From positions 1-6,242 of the forward strand of contig JAKAZP010000156.1 of NCBI GenBank assembly GCA_021815905.1: a DNA stretch of 6,242 nt, read 5' to 3'. The position numbers were made by a program, and so were the translations under genes. Under the pieces are notes generated by a model. The model had not been told where the DNA came from. It saw only the letters and a list, made by a program, of their open reading frames with translations, and did not search any database. Positions 1 through 6,242 of the stretch are shown piece by piece; positions within the stretch are counted from its first letter, which is position 1; the number at the start of each line of letters is the position of its first letter. This DNA comes from Pseudomonadota bacterium. Its GTDB lineage: Bacteria; Pseudomonadota; Gammaproteobacteria; Steroidobacterales; Steroidobacteraceae.

Positions 1-1273
1 GCGCAAGCGCGACGCCGAGCGGCTGATTCTCCATCGCCGCGACGTCCTGCTCCGCGCTTCGCGCGGCGAAGCCGCTCGCGAGCGCGAGCGCGGGCGGCTG
101 CGCCACCTCGCGGACCGCCTGGGCGAGCGGCCAGGGATCGCGCGAGGCCTCGTAAGGTCGCGACAGCGGCAACACCCCGGGCGTCGCGGCCGCCGCTGCG
201 CGGCCCGGCGCGGGCGAGCCTTGAAGGAGACTCGCCGCGCTCGCGGCGGGCGCGGCGGCCGTCGCCGGCCGCGTGCCCTCGAGCGCTCGCTCGATCGCGC
301 GAAACACGAACTCGTGGATCTGGCGGCTGTCGCGGAAGCGCACCTCGAGTTTCGCCGGATGCGCATTCACGTCGACCAGGCGCGGATCGAGCGTGAGGTG
401 CAGCACGTACGCGGGGTATCGGCCGTGATAGAGCACGTCGCGATATCCGAGCCGCACCGCGCTCATGAGGAGCTTGTCGCGCACATTTCGGCCGTTGACG
501 AACCAGTACTGCTCGTCGGGCTGCGCGCGCGCGGCGGTCGGCAGCGCGATCCAGCCGGAAAGACGCACCGGGCCCGCGGAGTGCTCGACGGCGATCGAGC
601 GCTCGAGGAACTCCCTGCCGAGCACCTGCGCCAGACGCTCTTTCTCGTCCCCCTCGCCCGTCTCACTCACGCTCGCCGGCGCATCGAGCAGCAAGCGCTC
701 GCCGCTTCGCAGCCGGAACGACACTTCGGGCCGTGAGAGCGCGAGGCGCTCCATGAGGCGGGCGATGTGGCCCGACTCGGTGGTGGCCGTGCGCACGAAC
801 TTGCGCCGGGCGGGCACATTGAAGAAAAGGTCGCGCACCTCCACGCTCGTGCCGTGCGGATGCGCCGCGGGGCGCGGCGCGCTCGCGGCGCCCCCGTCGA
901 CGGCGATCTCGGCGGCGCGCTCGGCGCCCGCGGGATGCGAAGTGACCCGCAGGCGGGCGACCGAGCCGATGGAGGGCAGCGCTTCCCCGCGAAAGCCGAG
1001 CGTGGTGATCGACTCCAGGTCCTCGAGCGATGCGATCTTGCTGGTCGCGTGCCGGCGAACCGCGATTTCGAGCTCCCCGGGCTCTATTCCGCAGCCGTCA
1101 TCGCGCACGCGAATGAGGCCGACTCCGCCGCGCTCGATGTCGACTTCGATGCGGCGCGCACCGGCATCGAGACTGTTCTCGATGAGCTCCTTGACGACGG
1201 AAGCCGGCCGCTCGATTACTTCGCCCGCGGCGATCTGGTCGATGAGCTCGCTCGGGAGGATGCGGATGGGCAT
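1..1273 (-). CDS. mutL: DNA mismatch repair protein MutL (C-terminus outside window)
   Basis: MutL is the ATP-driven matchmaker that couples MutS mismatch recognition to strand nicking and excision. 424 codons are present. The GHKL ATPase motifs are all visible: KELIENSLDAG at residues 28-38 with the catalytic Glu at 29 or 32 region, DDGCGI at 58-63, RHATSKI at 74-80, TLGFRGEAL at 91-99, and GTSVEVRDLFFNVPARRKF at 141-159. VNAHPAKLEVRF at 302-313 marks the transducer domain with its conserved Lys. Residues from about 333 to 415 are an Ala/Pro-rich linker, and QPLGVALA at the edge looks like the start of the C-terminal dimerisation domain, which is cut off. The ATG is the only good start: the protein begins MPIRIL like other MutLs and an in-frame TAG lies 15 bases upstream. 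No clear Shine-Dalgarno is visible. It lies 35 bases after amiB and is probably co-transcribed. Whether it carries the endonuclease motif cannot be seen. Confidence 0.97.
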   Translation of the reverse strand, partial: MPIRILPSELIDQIAAGEVIERPASVVKELIENSLDAGARRIEVDIERGGVGLIRVRDDGCGIEPGELEIAVRRHATSKIASLEDLESITTLGFRGEALPSIGSVARLRVTSHPAGAERAAEIAVDGGAASAPRPAAHPHGTSVEVRDLFFNVPARRKFVRTATTESGHIARLMERLALSRPEVSFRLRSGERLLLDAPASVSETGEGDEKERLAQVLGREFLERSIAVEHSAGPVRLSGWIALPTAARAQPDEQYWFVNGRNVRDKLLMSAVRLGYRDVLYHGRYPAYVLHLTLDPRLVDVNAHPAKLEVRFRDSRQIHEFVFRAIERALEGTRPATAAAPAASAASLLQGSPAPGRAAAAATPGVLPLSRPYEASRDPWPLAQAVREVAQPPALALASGFAARSAEQDVAAMENQPLGVALA

Positions 1274-1291
1274 GGGCCCGCAAGTCTACGG

Positions 1292-1309
1292 GCCTCGGGC
1301 GCCCGAGGC
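1292..1309 (-). repeat. Perfect 18-base palindrome in the amiB-mutL gap
   Basis: The sequence GCCTCGGGCGCCCGAGGC reads the same on both strands. In the amiB transcript it can fold as a 7-bp stem with a GCGC tetraloop. Its first base is the last base of the amiB TAG stop, so the hairpin sits directly after the stop and 18 bases before the mutL ATG. No T-run follows, so it is not a standard intrinsic terminator. It could act as a weak attenuator, an RNA stabiliser, or nothing at all; short GC-rich palindromes are common by chance in DNA this rich in G+C. Confidence 0.5.
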
Positions 1310-2550
1310 TAATTGCCGGCGACGAGGCGGTCCAGGCGCTTCCGGCGTTCCTGCGCGAACAGCGTGCCGGCGGGCGGATGCTGGCGGAAATACGCCTTGA
1401 CCCCGCGGAAGACCGCCTCCGCAATCCGGTTCTGATACCCGCGCGTGCGCAGCTTCAGCTCTTCCCTCGGGTCGGAGAGATAGTCGGTCTCGATCAGCAT
1501 CGAGGGAATGTCGGGGGACTTCAGCACCACGAACGCGGCCTGCTGCACCGCCGGCTTGCGGACCGGGATCGAGCGATCGAGGGAGGCGAGCACCGTGCGC
1601 CCCGCGGTCATGCTCGCGCTGATCGTGGCCGTCTGCGACAGGTTGAGCAGCACGGAGGCCAGCGTGCCGGAGGTGTGGGCGATCGGAATCCCGCCCATGA
1701 GGTCCGCCGCGTTCTCGCGCTGGGCGAGAATGCGCGCCGCCGCGCTCGAGGCGCCCCGGAGCGAGAGGATGTAGACCGATGCGCCGTCGACCTGGCGGTC
1801 CCCGACATCGTCGCAGTGAATGGAAACGAAGAGATCCGCGTGCGCCCGCTGCGCGATGATCCGCCGCTCGCGCAGGGGAACGAACACGTCGCTGTCGCGG
1901 GTCATCACGGCGCGCATGCCGCGCTGCGCGTCGATCAGTCGCGCGAGGACCCGGCCGATCGCGAGCGTGATGTTCTTCTCCTCGGTCCCGTGCGGCCCGA
2001 TGGTTCCCGGATCGACGCCGCCGTGGCCGGGATCGACCGCGACGATGATGTCCCGGCCGCTGTCGACCGGGGCGTGGGCCGCGCGAATCGCCTCGAGCGG
2101 GGATCGCGCCGCCGGGCTCGCCGCGGCAGGGACCGCTCCCTCGTCGCCGAGCAGGATCGAGAGCTGGCGGCCGTAGCGGCCGAGGTTGAGCCACCGGGCA
2201 GTCACGGCGGCCGGGCCGCGCAGCGTGAACACCAGGCGCAGGGCGCCGTTGGGGCGCCGGCCCATGCGCACGTCGCTGACGAGGCCGACGACGCCGGGCA
2301 GGCGCAGCCGGGGCGCCGCCTCGGTCGCGGGCAGATCGATCACGGCGCGAAAGGGGTGATCGAGGGTGAAATACCTCTCGCCCGTGAACCGTGAGAGCCT
2401 GAGTATCACGCGTGCGCCCGAGTCCAGGGATCGCACGCGCACCGCTTCGAGACGGGCATCGGCCGCCCGCACAGGCTGCGGCACGGCGGCGGCGGCGGCG
2501 CCGAGCGCGAGCAGCAGGAGGGCCCCAATCCGAAACACTTTAATTTTCAT
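1309..2550 (-). CDS. amiB: N-acetylmuramoyl-L-alanine amidase, AmiB/AmiC type
   Basis: Periplasmic zinc amidase that cuts the amide bond between N-acetylmuramic acid and L-Ala of the peptide stem, splitting septal peptidoglycan at division. The 413-residue protein has a Sec-type signal peptide (Lys/Arg start, hydrophobic LLLLALGAAAAA core, likely cut after VRA near residue 29), an AMIN septal-targeting domain at about 32-130, a short Ala/Pro linker, and an Amidase_3 domain at about 168-390. Zinc ligands are probably His176 (DPGHGG), Glu191 (TEEKN) and His245 (SIHCD); Glu354 (IETDYLS) is the likely catalytic Glu. Residues about 266-288 (GASSAAARILAQRENAADLM) match the inhibitory helix region of EnvC/NlpD-controlled amidases. 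There is no twin-Arg motif and no C-terminal LysM. The Cys after His245 is unusual. The ATG is the only usable start, since no ATG, GTG or TTG lies between it and the tsaE stop in the same frame. It sits between tsaE and mutL as in E. coli. amiB versus amiC naming is by position. Confidence 0.95.
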   Translation of the reverse strand: MKIKVFRIGALLLLALGAAAAAVPQPVRAADARLEAVRVRSLDSGARVILRLSRFTGERYFTLDHPFRAVIDLPATEAAPRLRLPGVVGLVSDVRMGRRPNGALRLVFTLRGPAAVTARWLNLGRYGRQLSILLGDEGAVPAAASPAARSPLEAIRAAHAPVDSGRDIIVAVDPGHGGVDPGTIGPHGTEEKNITLAIGRVLARLIDAQRGMRAVMTRDSDVFVPLRERRIIAQRAHADLFVSIHCDDVGDRQVDGASVYILSLRGASSAAARILAQRENAADLMGGIPIAHTSGTLASVLLNLSQTATISASMTAGRTVLASLDRSIPVRKPAVQQAAFVVLKSPDIPSMLIETDYLSDPREELKLRTRGYQNRIAEAVFRGVKAYFRQHPPAGTLFAQERRKRLDRLVAGN

Positions 2551-2601
2551 TAAGTTTGCGGCGCTACTTGACTCATAATCTACGGGCCGCGCCGAAACTT
2601 T

Positions 2602-3090
2602 TCAACCGTGCGTCGGCTCCTTCCCGGCCGCTTGCAGCCTTTTCAGCCACTCCTCTCCCGTCGAGGTGCCGGCGCGAAGCTCCGCCTGATGCGCTTCGGC
2701 TCCCGCCGCGAGCCTCACGATGAGGTCCGGAGGAGGCAGGAATCCCGCGCCCCGCTCGGGCCATTCGATGAGCCACAGGCAGCCCGCGCGCGCCCATTCC
2801 CGCAAGGCGAGCGGCTCGAGCTCCTCCGGGTCCTCGAGGCGATAGAGATCGAGGTGCAGGAGCGTCCGCGGTCCGAGCTCGAAGAGCTGCAGCAGGGTGT
2901 AAGTCGGGCTGCGTACGCGCTCGGTGACGCCGCACGCCCGCAGAAAGCCGCGTGCGAAAGTCGTCTTGCCGGCCCCGAGCCCGCCTGTCAGATGGACCGT
3001 TGCGAGCGGTTGGCCCGCTCCCGGACGCGCGCGCGCCAGCCGCGCCCCGAGCGCCTCGGTCGCCTCGGGCGAGTTCAGAGATTCACGCAG
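2602..3090 (-). CDS. tsaE: tRNA t6A biosynthesis ATPase TsaE (start uncertain)
   Basis: Small cytoplasmic P-loop ATPase that works with TsaB and TsaD to transfer threonylcarbamoyl to A37 of ANN-decoding tRNAs. Counting from the start given here (162 residues), the Walker A motif GGLGAGKTT is at 36-44, SPTYT at 61-65, HLDLYR at 79-84 and the EWPERG motif at 109-114, in the same order as E. coli YjeE. The start is a problem. Family similarity begins near position 3078, but no ATG, GTG or TTG exists in frame between there and an ATG at 3201-3199 (GTG at 3213-3211), both of which lie deep inside nnr and would add an Arg/Gly-rich tail. I chose CTG at 3090-3088 because GGGAG lies 8 bases upstream; a second CTG at 3078-3076 overlaps the nnr stop as CTGA and gives a length close to E. 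coli TsaE. The identity is firm; the first 40 or so residues of any longer model are not. Confidence 0.9.
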   Translation of the reverse strand: MRESLNSPEATEALGARLARARPGAGQPLATVHLTGGLGAGKTTFARGFLRACGVTERVRSPTYTLLQLFELGPRTLLHLDLYRLEDPEELEPLALREWARAGCLWLIEWPERGAGFLPPPDLIVRLAAGAEAHQAELRAGTSTGEEWLKRLQAAGKEPTHG

Positions 3091-4574
3091 TTGCGCAGCT
3101 CCCGGGCGACATCGCCCGCCAGCAGTCCGCGCTCGCCCGCGCGGGCCGCGGCATCGCCCGCCATGGCGTGCACCAGCACCCCGACGCGCGCGGCGAGCCA
3201 TGGGTCGCGGCACTGCGCCAGCAACCCGGCGATGGTGCCCGTCAGCACGTCGCCCATGCCGGCGCTCGCCATGCCCGGATTGCCGCGCTCGCAGAGTCCC
3301 GGCGTGCGTCCGGCGGTGCCGACCAGCGTTCCCGCGCCTTTCAACACCACCGTGCCGCGATAGCGATCGACGAGTCGATCGAGAGCCGCCAGACGATCGC
3401 GCTGGATCTCATCGGTGCTGACGCCGAGCAGGCGCGCCGCCTCGCCCGGGTGTGGTGTCAGGATCCAGTTCTCGCGCGCCGCGGCGCCGCTTTCGGCGAT
3501 GATGTTGAGCGCGTCGGCATCGACCACCAGCGGCTTGTCGCAGCGCAATACGCTCGCGAGCGCCTCGTGGGCCCAGGGCGCGCGCCCGAGCCCCGGACCG
3601 ATGGCGACGATCTGCGCGTGCTCGAGCGCCTCGGCGAGCGCGGCATTCCCGGTGAGCGGGAGGCAGATGAGCTCGGGGCGCCCGGGTGAGATCGCCGCGA
3701 CGTTCTCCGGCGCGACGGCGACCGTCACGAGTCCCGCCCCGACGCGCAGACACGCTTCGCCCGCAAGGCGCATCGCCCCCGGCATTCCGCTGCCGCCCCC
3801 GACCAGGAGCACGCGCCCGAAGTCTCCCTTGTGAGCGGCGCGCCGCCGGCGCGGCAGTGCGCGCTGGATCTCCGGCTCCACGATCCGCTCGAGCCGCGGG
3901 GCGCTCTGGCCGGCCGCGGCGAAGGCCTCCCCGGATGCGCTCACCTCGAGGTCATCGAAGAACACCGCTCCGGCGAACTCCGGTCCGTCGCCGATGAACA
4001 GCCCGGTCTTCAGGCCCACGAACGTGACGGTACAGTCGGCGCGCACCGTGTCCCCGAGCGGCACGCCGGTGTCGCTGTCGAGCCCCGAGGGCACATCGAG
4101 CGCAAACACCGGTCGTCCGGCCTGGTTGATGTCGCGGATGACGCGCGCGATCTGCTCGCGCGGTCCGCCGCGCAGGCCCGTCCCGAGCAGCGCATCGACG
4201 ATCACTTCGCCGTCCCGGAGCCGCGCCGCCTCATAGGGCCGGATATTGCCGCCGCTCGCGCGCAGATCCTCCCACGCCTGATGCGCATCGCCCTGAAGCA
4301 GCTCGGGCGAGGTGGCCGTGAGCACCGTGACCGTGAGTCCCGCCGCCTGGGCGAAGCGCGCGAGCACGTAACCGTCGCCGCCGTTGTTGCCCGGTCCGCA
4401 GGCGATCGCGATCCGGTGCGCCATGGGCCAGCGGGTGCGCAGGTACCTGAGCGCCGCCTCCCCCGCGCGCTTCATGAGCGTGTAGCCCGGGATGCCGAGC
4501 GCCCCGATGGCGTAAGCATCGAGCGCGCGCACCTGAGCGGTGGAGTAGAGTGAGGTCGGCAGCGCCACGGGCAC
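3075..4574 (-). CDS. nnr: Bifunctional NAD(P)HX epimerase / ADP-dependent NAD(P)HX dehydratase
   Basis: Metabolite repair enzyme. The N-terminal half interconverts the R and S forms of hydrated NAD(P)H, and the C-terminal half dehydrates S-NAD(P)HX back to NAD(P)H using ADP. The 499-residue length matches E. coli Nnr (YjeF). Epimerase motifs: GPGNNGGDG at 60-68, VDALLGTG at 126-133, DVPSGLD at 160-166. Dehydratase motifs: HKGDFGRVLLVGGG at 248-261, GPGLG at 326-330, DADALN at 352-357, LTPHPGEAARLLG at 372-384, KGAGT at 412-416, and GNPGMASAGMGDVLTG at 431-446 with the likely catalytic Asp442. The frame stays open far upstream across queG, but homology begins only here. GTG at 4574 is the longer sensible start; GTG at 4568 is equally possible and would suit a leaderless mRNA. 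The first gene of the minus-strand group; its end overlaps tsaE. Also called nnrD/nnrE when the parts are separate. Confidence 0.95.
   Translation of the reverse strand: MPVALPTSLYSTAQVRALDAYAIGALGIPGYTLMKRAGEAALRYLRTRWPMAHRIAIACGPGNNGGDGYVLARFAQAAGLTVTVLTATSPELLQGDAHQAWEDLRASGGNIRPYEAARLRDGEVIVDALLGTGLRGGPREQIARVIRDINQAGRPVFALDVPSGLDSDTGVPLGDTVRADCTVTFVGLKTGLFIGDGPEFAGAVFFDDLEVSASGEAFAAAGQSAPRLERIVEPEIQRALPRRRRAAHKGDFGRVLLVGGGSGMPGAMRLAGEACLRVGAGLVTVAVAPENVAAISPGRPELICLPLTGNAALAEALEHAQIVAIGPGLGRAPWAHEALASVLRCDKPLVVDADALNIIAESGAAARENWILTPHPGEAARLLGVSTDEIQRDRLAALDRLVDRYRGTVVLKGAGTLVGTAGRTPGLCERGNPGMASAGMGDVLTGTIAGLLAQCRDPWLAARVGVLVHAMAGDAAARAGERGLLAGDVARELRNCVNL
3099..3103 (-). promoter_or_regulatory. 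Candidate ribosome binding site for tsaE
   Basis: GGGAG on the minus strand, inside the end of nnr, with 8 bases between it and an in-frame CTG at 3090. It is the only purine-rich Shine-Dalgarno-like site at a proper distance from any possible tsaE start; the ATG at 3201 and the GTG at 3213 have none. Such a short motif can occur by chance in coding sequence, so it supports the CTG start only modestly. Confidence 0.35.
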
Positions 4575-4575
4575 G

Positions 4576-4581
4576 ATTATA
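4576..4581 (-). promoter_or_regulatory. Candidate -10 box for the nnr-tsaE-amiB-mutL unit
   Basis: A perfect TATAAT on the minus strand, in the 27-base gap between nnr and queG. A start 7 bases downstream would fall at or next to the second in-frame GTG of nnr (4568), so the mRNA would be leaderless or nearly so. No good -35 box is visible at 16-18 bases upstream (that region reads around catggc). The call rests on the exact consensus in otherwise very GC-rich DNA and its place at the head of the gene group. Confidence 0.45.
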
Positions 4582-4583
4582 CT
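4578..4583 (+). promoter_or_regulatory. Candidate -10 box for queG
   Basis: TATACT on the plus strand, one mismatch from consensus, sharing four bases with the opposite-strand TATAAT. Transcription would start at about 4590-4592, leaving roughly 10 bases before the ATG at 4602, or almost none before the GTG at 4593. No convincing -35 box is seen upstream (the 17-base spacing position reads gtcggc). If both boxes work, the two promoters cannot be occupied at the same time. Confidence 0.35.
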
Positions 4584-4601
4584 GAGAGTGCCGTGCCAGC
4601 C

Positions 4602-5673
<1,072 letters not shown>

Positions 5674-5702
<29 letters not shown>

Positions 5703-6242
5703 GACGCGCGCGCCCGAGACGCGCGGCCGTCAGCACCACCAGGCGCCCGCCGGCGGCGTGCGGCGCGCCGAGATCGCAGGCGCGGCGGATGGCGAAGTAA
5801 TCCGGGCGAAAGCCCGCCTCGAGAAGTGCCCGAGTGCCGTCGCGCTCGAGGGCGGCGAAGTCGTCCTCGCCGGTCTCCAGCCGGCGCACCGCCTCGAGCA
5901 GGGTGCGGTACAGCACCGGCGCCCGGGCGCGCTCCTCCTCGGTCAGGTACTGATTGCGCGAGCTCATGGCGAGGCCGTCGGTATCCCGCACCGTGGGGGC
6001 GGCGACGATCTCGACCGGCATGCACAGATCCGTGACCATGCGCCGGATGATCGTGAGCTGCTGGAAATCCTTCTCGCCGAAGACGGCGACGTCGGGCTCG
6101 ACGATGTGAAAGAGCTTGGCCACCACGGTGGTCACGCCCTCGAAATGCCCCGGACGGAACTCGCCGCACAGGATGTTGGAAAGCTCGGGCACTTCGACCC
6201 GCGTCCCCCGCTCGGACCCGTCGGGGTAAATCTCGGTCACCT
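5674..6242 (-). CDS. panC: Pantothenate synthetase (N-terminus outside window)
   Basis: Joins D-pantoate and beta-alanine with ATP to make pantothenate, on the route to coenzyme A, in the cytoplasm. 188 complete codons are visible. The first full codon, GTG at 6240-6238, is an internal Val and not a start: it aligns well inside the family just before the YPDG segment, and about 95 residues (compared with the 283-residue E. coli enzyme), including the HIGH-like nucleotide-binding motif, must lie beyond the right edge. Visible landmarks, counted from that Val: RPGHFEGV at 29-36, FGEKDFQQ at 54-61, DGLAMSSRNQYL at 88-99 (the KMSKS-equivalent region) and the C-terminal ARLIDN at 178-183. No frameshift or missing motif is seen. 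It runs convergently into queG, overlapping it by 29 bases; the panB neighbour often seen next to panC is not in view. Confidence 0.95.

Noticed and set aside
56..84. Hairpin GCTTCGC/GCGAAGC and the adjacent palindrome CGCTCGCGAGCG.
   Set aside because: Both lie inside the Ala-rich linker of mutL and are expected from GCG, CGC and GAG codon use; there is no gene boundary nearby.
221..1400. Long plus-strand open frames opposite mutL and amiB.
   Set aside because: They are antisense to genes with clear motifs, and their translations are Arg/Ala/Ser-rich with no recognisable domain.
2591..2617. GCCGA/TCGGC inverted repeat around the tsaE stop as a possible terminator.
   Set aside because: Only five base pairs with a 17-base loop and no T-run, and it lies between genes that appear co-transcribed.
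3831..4553. A 240-codon plus-strand open frame opposite nnr.
   Set aside because: Complement of the conserved Nnr domains; composition and lack of any motif mark it as a shadow.
6238..6240. GTG as the start of panC.
   Set aside because: Conserved PanC sequence shows this is an internal Val; the nucleotide-binding N-terminal third of the enzyme must lie beyond the edge.

Overview
This window is an ordinary but tightly packed stretch of a very GC-rich proteobacterial chromosome (GC-richness judged by eye). It holds six housekeeping genes, two of them cut by the window edges. Minus-strand order is nnr (NAD(P)HX repair), tsaE (tRNA t6A synthesis), amiB (septal peptidoglycan amidase) and mutL (mismatch repair). 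queG (queuosine synthesis) is divergent from nnr. This is the same arrangement as the Escherichia coli queG / nnr-tsaE-amiB-mutL locus, so a gammaproteobacterium is the best guess. The high G+C points away from enterics and towards a high-GC environmental lineage, but no species can be named from this window.

Layout: 1-1273 is the N-terminal two thirds of mutL (minus, running off the left edge). 1309-2550 is amiB, with a Sec-type signal peptide, an AMIN domain and a zinc amidase domain. 2602 to about 3090 is tsaE, whose start is unclear. 3075-4574 is bifunctional nnr. 4602-5702 is queG on the plus strand. 5674-6242 is the C-terminal two thirds of panC (pantothenate synthetase) on the minus strand, running off the right edge. 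Gaps are 51 bases or less, and two junctions overlap (nnr/tsaE and queG/panC). No stretch over 300 bases lacks a gene. I see no tRNA, rRNA, CRISPR array, insertion sequence or phage gene.

The four minus-strand genes are spaced like one transcription unit read from the short queG-nnr divergent gap, which contains the most AT-rich promoter-like motif in the window. Their functions are unrelated (metabolite repair, tRNA modification, cell division, DNA repair), as in the known enteric operon; the conserved unit is a superoperon of housekeeping genes, not a pathway. panC is a separate gene meeting queG tail to tail.

I found no new biological system here. Points worth a second look are local: the missing conventional start codon of tsaE, overlapping divergent -10 motifs that could give leaderless mRNAs, a 29-base tail-to-tail overlap of queG and panC, and inverted repeats that include the stop codons of amiB and panC.
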